This document shows positions 61,628 through 64,000 of a stretch of 64,000 nt of DNA, in pieces; the stretch's first letter is position 1, and every line of letters starts with the position of its first letter. The DNA is from Bradyrhizobium sp. 186 (GTDB lineage Bacteria; Pseudomonadota; Alphaproteobacteria; Rhizobiales; Xanthobacteraceae): the NCBI RefSeq assembly GCF_023101685.1, contig NZ_CP082164.1, positions 4,960,001 to 5,024,000 of the forward strand, given 5' to 3'. Position numbers and translations under genes: made by a program. Under the pieces are notes generated by a model, which worked only from the letters and a program-made list of their open reading frames with translations, had not been told where the DNA came from and ran no database searches.

Positions 61628-62908
61628 TCAGGGTTGGCTGCTGGCTTTCGCCTTCAGCGCCATGCCGCCGGCGACGCCGACGCCGAGCACATACATCCAG
61701 CCTTCGTGGAAATCGAACAGATGCGAGTTCAGTAGTGAACTTGCCATGTTCTGCACGACGACCGCGAGGCCGATCCAGGCCGCAATACCTTCGCCCAAGA
61801 ACAGGCGAAGATGAGCGAACCAAAGGGCGTAGAGCAGGACGACGCCCAACAGGCCCCATTGGACGGCGACGTTGAGGGTCTGGTTGTGCGGGTTGCTGAC
61901 GATCTCGGCGTCGAGGCCGCTCTCGCCCGTGGCGGCGCGCTCGAACTGCCGCTTGATCGAGCCGGTGCCGTGGCCGAGCAGAGGCGTCTCGGCAAAGGCT
62001 GAAACCGACTTGCGCCAGTAGGTCAGCCGCTGGGCAGTCGAGGCGTGGCCGATGTCCTCATGGCCGTGCCGGTATTCGACGGCGATATCGGTGATGCGCT
62101 GGCGCAGATAGGGCGACGCCGTCCAGGCCAGCGCGCTCGCGGCCATGGCGCCTGCGAGCAAGAGCAGCGCCGCCCGCCGGCTCAGATGCCGCCAGGCGAA
62201 CAGTGCCAGCAGCACCGCGATGCAGAGCAGCGCCGTGCGGGCGGAAGCGACGAACACCATGTTGGTGACGAACAGCAGGATCAGCGCGAGGCAGGCGGCC
62301 GTCGCGACCGCGTTCCCGCCGCGCCAGAAGGTCAGCGCAGGCAGCGCGAGCGCGAAGACGCATAGCGTGAATTCCTGGCTCTGGTCGATGTAGTTCTTGA
62401 CGGGAACGCCGGCCGACGCCGTCGCGGTAATCTTCCAGCCGGGATTGAGCAGCACGATCCAGGAGAACACCGCAAGCAGCGCGCAGGAGGCGAGAAACGC
62501 GAAGCAAACCCAAAAGCCGCGCTCCGATCGGCTGAAATGATAGAGCAGCGGCGGAATCAGCACGAGCTTTGCGACCGGCTTGATCGCATGCAGCCGGTCC
62601 GGCCAGTCGCCGTCCGACCACAGCGTGCCGACCAGTGCGAGCAGCAGGAACGCAAAGGGCAGGGCAAGAGCAGGCCGTGCCAGGTTGCGGACATAGTCGC
62701 GCCAGTCGATGGTCGGCGTCACCGCGAGCAGCCACAGCCCGACAAAGATCGAAGGTGCCGTGGTCGACCATGGCAACGAAGCCGCGATCAGGGCGGCGAG
62801 CACATCGGCGGCCCGGATCATCGCGGCGGGGCGGCGCCCGGCCTGCCATCGGCTGCGCCATCCCAGCGAAGCGGCGGGACCGGACCAGGCCGCGGGTTCG
62901 GCGGTCAT
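61628..62908 (-). CDS. O-antigen ligase-like (Wzy_C) membrane protein
   Basis: The 426-residue protein has about 10-12 membrane helices and the Wzy_C pattern: a large periplasmic loop carrying 'AFAETPLLGHGTGSIKRQFE' and 'EIVSNPHNQTLNVAVQWGLL', where the 'G.G' and 'HN' blocks are diagnostic. Such proteins (WaaL or Wzy type) join or polymerise O-polysaccharide on the periplasmic face of the inner membrane. It is 11 bases downstream of a GT4 glycosyltransferase gene on the same strand, consistent with a polysaccharide locus that continues past the window. Confidence 0.88.
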   Translation of the reverse strand: MTAEPAAWSGPAASLGWRSRWQAGRRPAAMIRAADVLAALIAASLPWSTTAPSIFVGLWLLAVTPTIDWRDYVRNLARPALALPFAFLLLALVGTLWSDGDWPDRLHAIKPVAKLVLIPPLLYHFSRSERGFWVCFAFLASCALLAVFSWIVLLNPGWKITATASAGVPVKNYIDQSQEFTLCVFALALPALTFWRGGNAVATAACLALILLFVTNMVFVASARTALLCIAVLLALFAWRHLSRRAALLLLAGAMAASALAWTASPYLRQRITDIAVEYRHGHEDIGHASTAQRLTYWRKSVSAFAETPLLGHGTGSIKRQFERAATGESGLDAEIVSNPHNQTLNVAVQWGLLGVVLLYALWFAHLRLFLGEGIAAWIGLAVVVQNMASSLLNSHLFDFHEGWMYVLGVGVAGGMALKAKASSQP

Positions 62909-62919
62909 GCGAACGACGC

Positions 62920-63987
62920 CTATTGCGCGGCGACCAGGCTTTCCGCGGGCACATCATGTCCGAGGAAATCGCGAGCCTGGGTCTGGTAGCCGAAGCGCTC
63001 GGCGAGCTCGCGCCGCCGGGCTCGGATTCTGCCGCGGCACTCCTCCTGCCGCGTCAACACGCGGGTGACGGAGGCCGCGATCGAGTCGGTCGAGAACGGA
63101 TCGAAATAGTCGGCGAGCTCGCCGGCGACCTCACGGAACACGGCGATATCGGAGCACAGCACGGGCGTGTTGGCGGCCAGCGCCTCGATGATTGGCACGC
63201 CAAAGCCTTCGGCGAAGCTCGGCATGATCAGGCCGTGCGCCTCCGCGATCAGGGCGGCCTTCTCATGTTCGTCGACATAGCCGGCAAAGCGGACGTTCGG
63301 CGGCAGATTGCGCATCCGGCTGATGTTGCCGGCATAGCCGATCACGACGAGATCGGCCTGGGGCACGTTGAGGAAGGCACGAATGACGGTCGTGACGTTT
63401 TTGCGTGGCTCGTTCGAGACGATGACGACGAAGCTCGGCCGCCCCGGACGCCCCGACGGGGCTGGGAGGTGCAGGACATCCGGGGCGTCGAACCGGGTGC
63501 GGGGATACACGACCCGCGCCGGCAGGTGCGCAAATTGCGGCAACAGTTCCCTGAACCGCATCATGCTGTAGTTTGAAACGAAGGCGAGCTCGTCGGCCTG
63601 ACGCAGGCTGGTGAGGAGCCGCGACAGGAACAGCCGCGTCGCGACGTCGCTGAGCTTGAGGTCGGTGAGCGGCAACAAATCGTGGACGACGCAGATCACC
63701 TTGGCGTCCGGCCTGCGCTTGATTGCGACCCGCGTCGGCGTGTCGACGACGATGACATCGTAGTCCCGCGCGTCGATCCGCGGCGGCGGCAGCAGGAAGA
63801 AGGCCGAGGAATCCTGATAGCTGTAGAAGCCGGGCTCGAGCTGGAAGTCGCGGAACAGTTCGAGATGGCGCAGGTCCGGCGGGACGTATTCGAGCGCCGC
63901 GGTCCTGTTCTCGATCAGCCGGGCGTGCAAGGCCCGCAGGCCGACCGCGCGCAGGAAGCAGACGATGTAGTCCCACGACACGGACAT
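62920..63987 (-). CDS. GT4-family glycosyltransferase, possibly extending beyond the window
   Basis: The visible 355 residues form a GT-B glycosyltransferase: an N-terminal acceptor domain ('AKVICVVHDLLPLTDLKLSD', 'ELAFVSNYSMMRFRELLPQF') and a C-terminal GT4 domain with 'FVVIVSNEPRKNVTTVIRAF' and the EX7E motif in 'PSFAEGFGVPIIEALAANTP', which binds the sugar nucleotide. It would add a sugar to a lipid-linked or polysaccharide acceptor in the cytoplasm. ATG 63987 is the first start seen, but the frame stays open to the window edge, so the true start may lie further upstream. It pairs with the O-antigen-ligase-like gene. Confidence 0.85.
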   Translation of the reverse strand: MSVSWDYIVCFLRAVGLRALHARLIENRTAALEYVPPDLRHLELFRDFQLEPGFYSYQDSSAFFLLPPPRIDARDYDVIVVDTPTRVAIKRRPDAKVICVVHDLLPLTDLKLSDVATRLFLSRLLTSLRQADELAFVSNYSMMRFRELLPQFAHLPARVVYPRTRFDAPDVLHLPAPSGRPGRPSFVVIVSNEPRKNVTTVIRAFLNVPQADLVVIGYAGNISRMRNLPPNVRFAGYVDEHEKAALIAEAHGLIMPSFAEGFGVPIIEALAANTPVLCSDIAVFREVAGELADYFDPFSTDSIAASVTRVLTRQEECRGRIRARRRELAERFGYQTQARDFLGHDVPAESLVAAQ

Positions 63988-64000
63988 GGTGGCCTTGTGC

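Noticed and set aside
1..64000. tRNA, rRNA genes and CRISPR arrays
   Set aside because: Intergenic stretches were scanned by eye for tRNA T-loop patterns and evenly spaced repeats; none was convincing.

Overview
The window reads as chromosome of a Bradyrhizobium-like member of the Nitrobacteraceae (Alphaproteobacteria). It has high GC and uniform codon use, a stand-alone NDUFA12-type protein, DUF1236 and DUF2155 exported proteins, an RNase E with a large insertion in its S1 domain, aroQ-accB-accC order, EcfG-like promoter motifs and IS110/IS91-type insertion sequences. This placement is an inference from protein families and gene order; no database search was possible.

Layout. 1-5.7 kb: the 5' part of a CHASE3/PAS sensor kinase with its receiver protein, two abutting gene remnants, a glycine-rich exported protein, an NDUFA12-like protein, and a divergent isonitrile-hydratase-like/GlxA-type regulator pair. 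5.7-20.7 kb: an accessory region. It holds an IS110 element and an IS91-type element whose tyrosine recombinase is interrupted by a serine-recombinase element. Next come an OxlT-type oxalate/formate antiporter with a small membrane protein, DUF6494, transposase debris, small exported proteins and a CopC-CopD copper module with His-rich secreted proteins. A 284-bp direct repeat (15285-15568 and 20667-20950) copies the 3' end of the transporter gene at 20.7-21.7 kb. 21.7-25 kb: an esterase and an unrecognised low-GC membrane-protein gene bracketed by related GGTCCCGGA-containing repeats.

25-43.5 kb is mostly core: DUF2155, aat, a three-gene ATGA-coupled phosphorelay (CHASE3 kinase, receiver, receiver-HWE kinase), accC-accB-aroQ, a DUF1236 protein with an EcfG-type promoter, DsbA-like and M48-protease/TPR proteins, an aminotransferase, bioY, dctA, a frameshifted epimerase gene divergent from a MmyB-type regulator, and a TPR/glycosyltransferase-like protein. 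43.5-48.4 kb looks like a catabolic module (FAD oxidoreductase, MFS transporter, frameshifted amidase, divergent XRE-cupin regulator). 48.4-57.5 kb: rne, amiC, PBP1A and prfB, the last with an intact programmed +1 frameshift site. 57.5-64 kb: a beta-hydroxyacid dehydrogenase, two EamA transporters, an ABC substrate-binding protein, an O-antigen-ligase-like protein and a GT4 glycosyltransferase.

Most striking observation: the serine-recombinase element at 8371-10932 carries a DUF5372 gene that has no start codon at its left end. Joining the element's two ends, as excision to a circle would, places an SD and ATG from the right end in frame with it. The same excision would restore the host tyrosine-recombinase gene across the insertion site. 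Other notable signals are a 26-histidine cassette in RNase E, a cysteine tandem-repeat insertion in a receiver domain, and several frameshifted genes.
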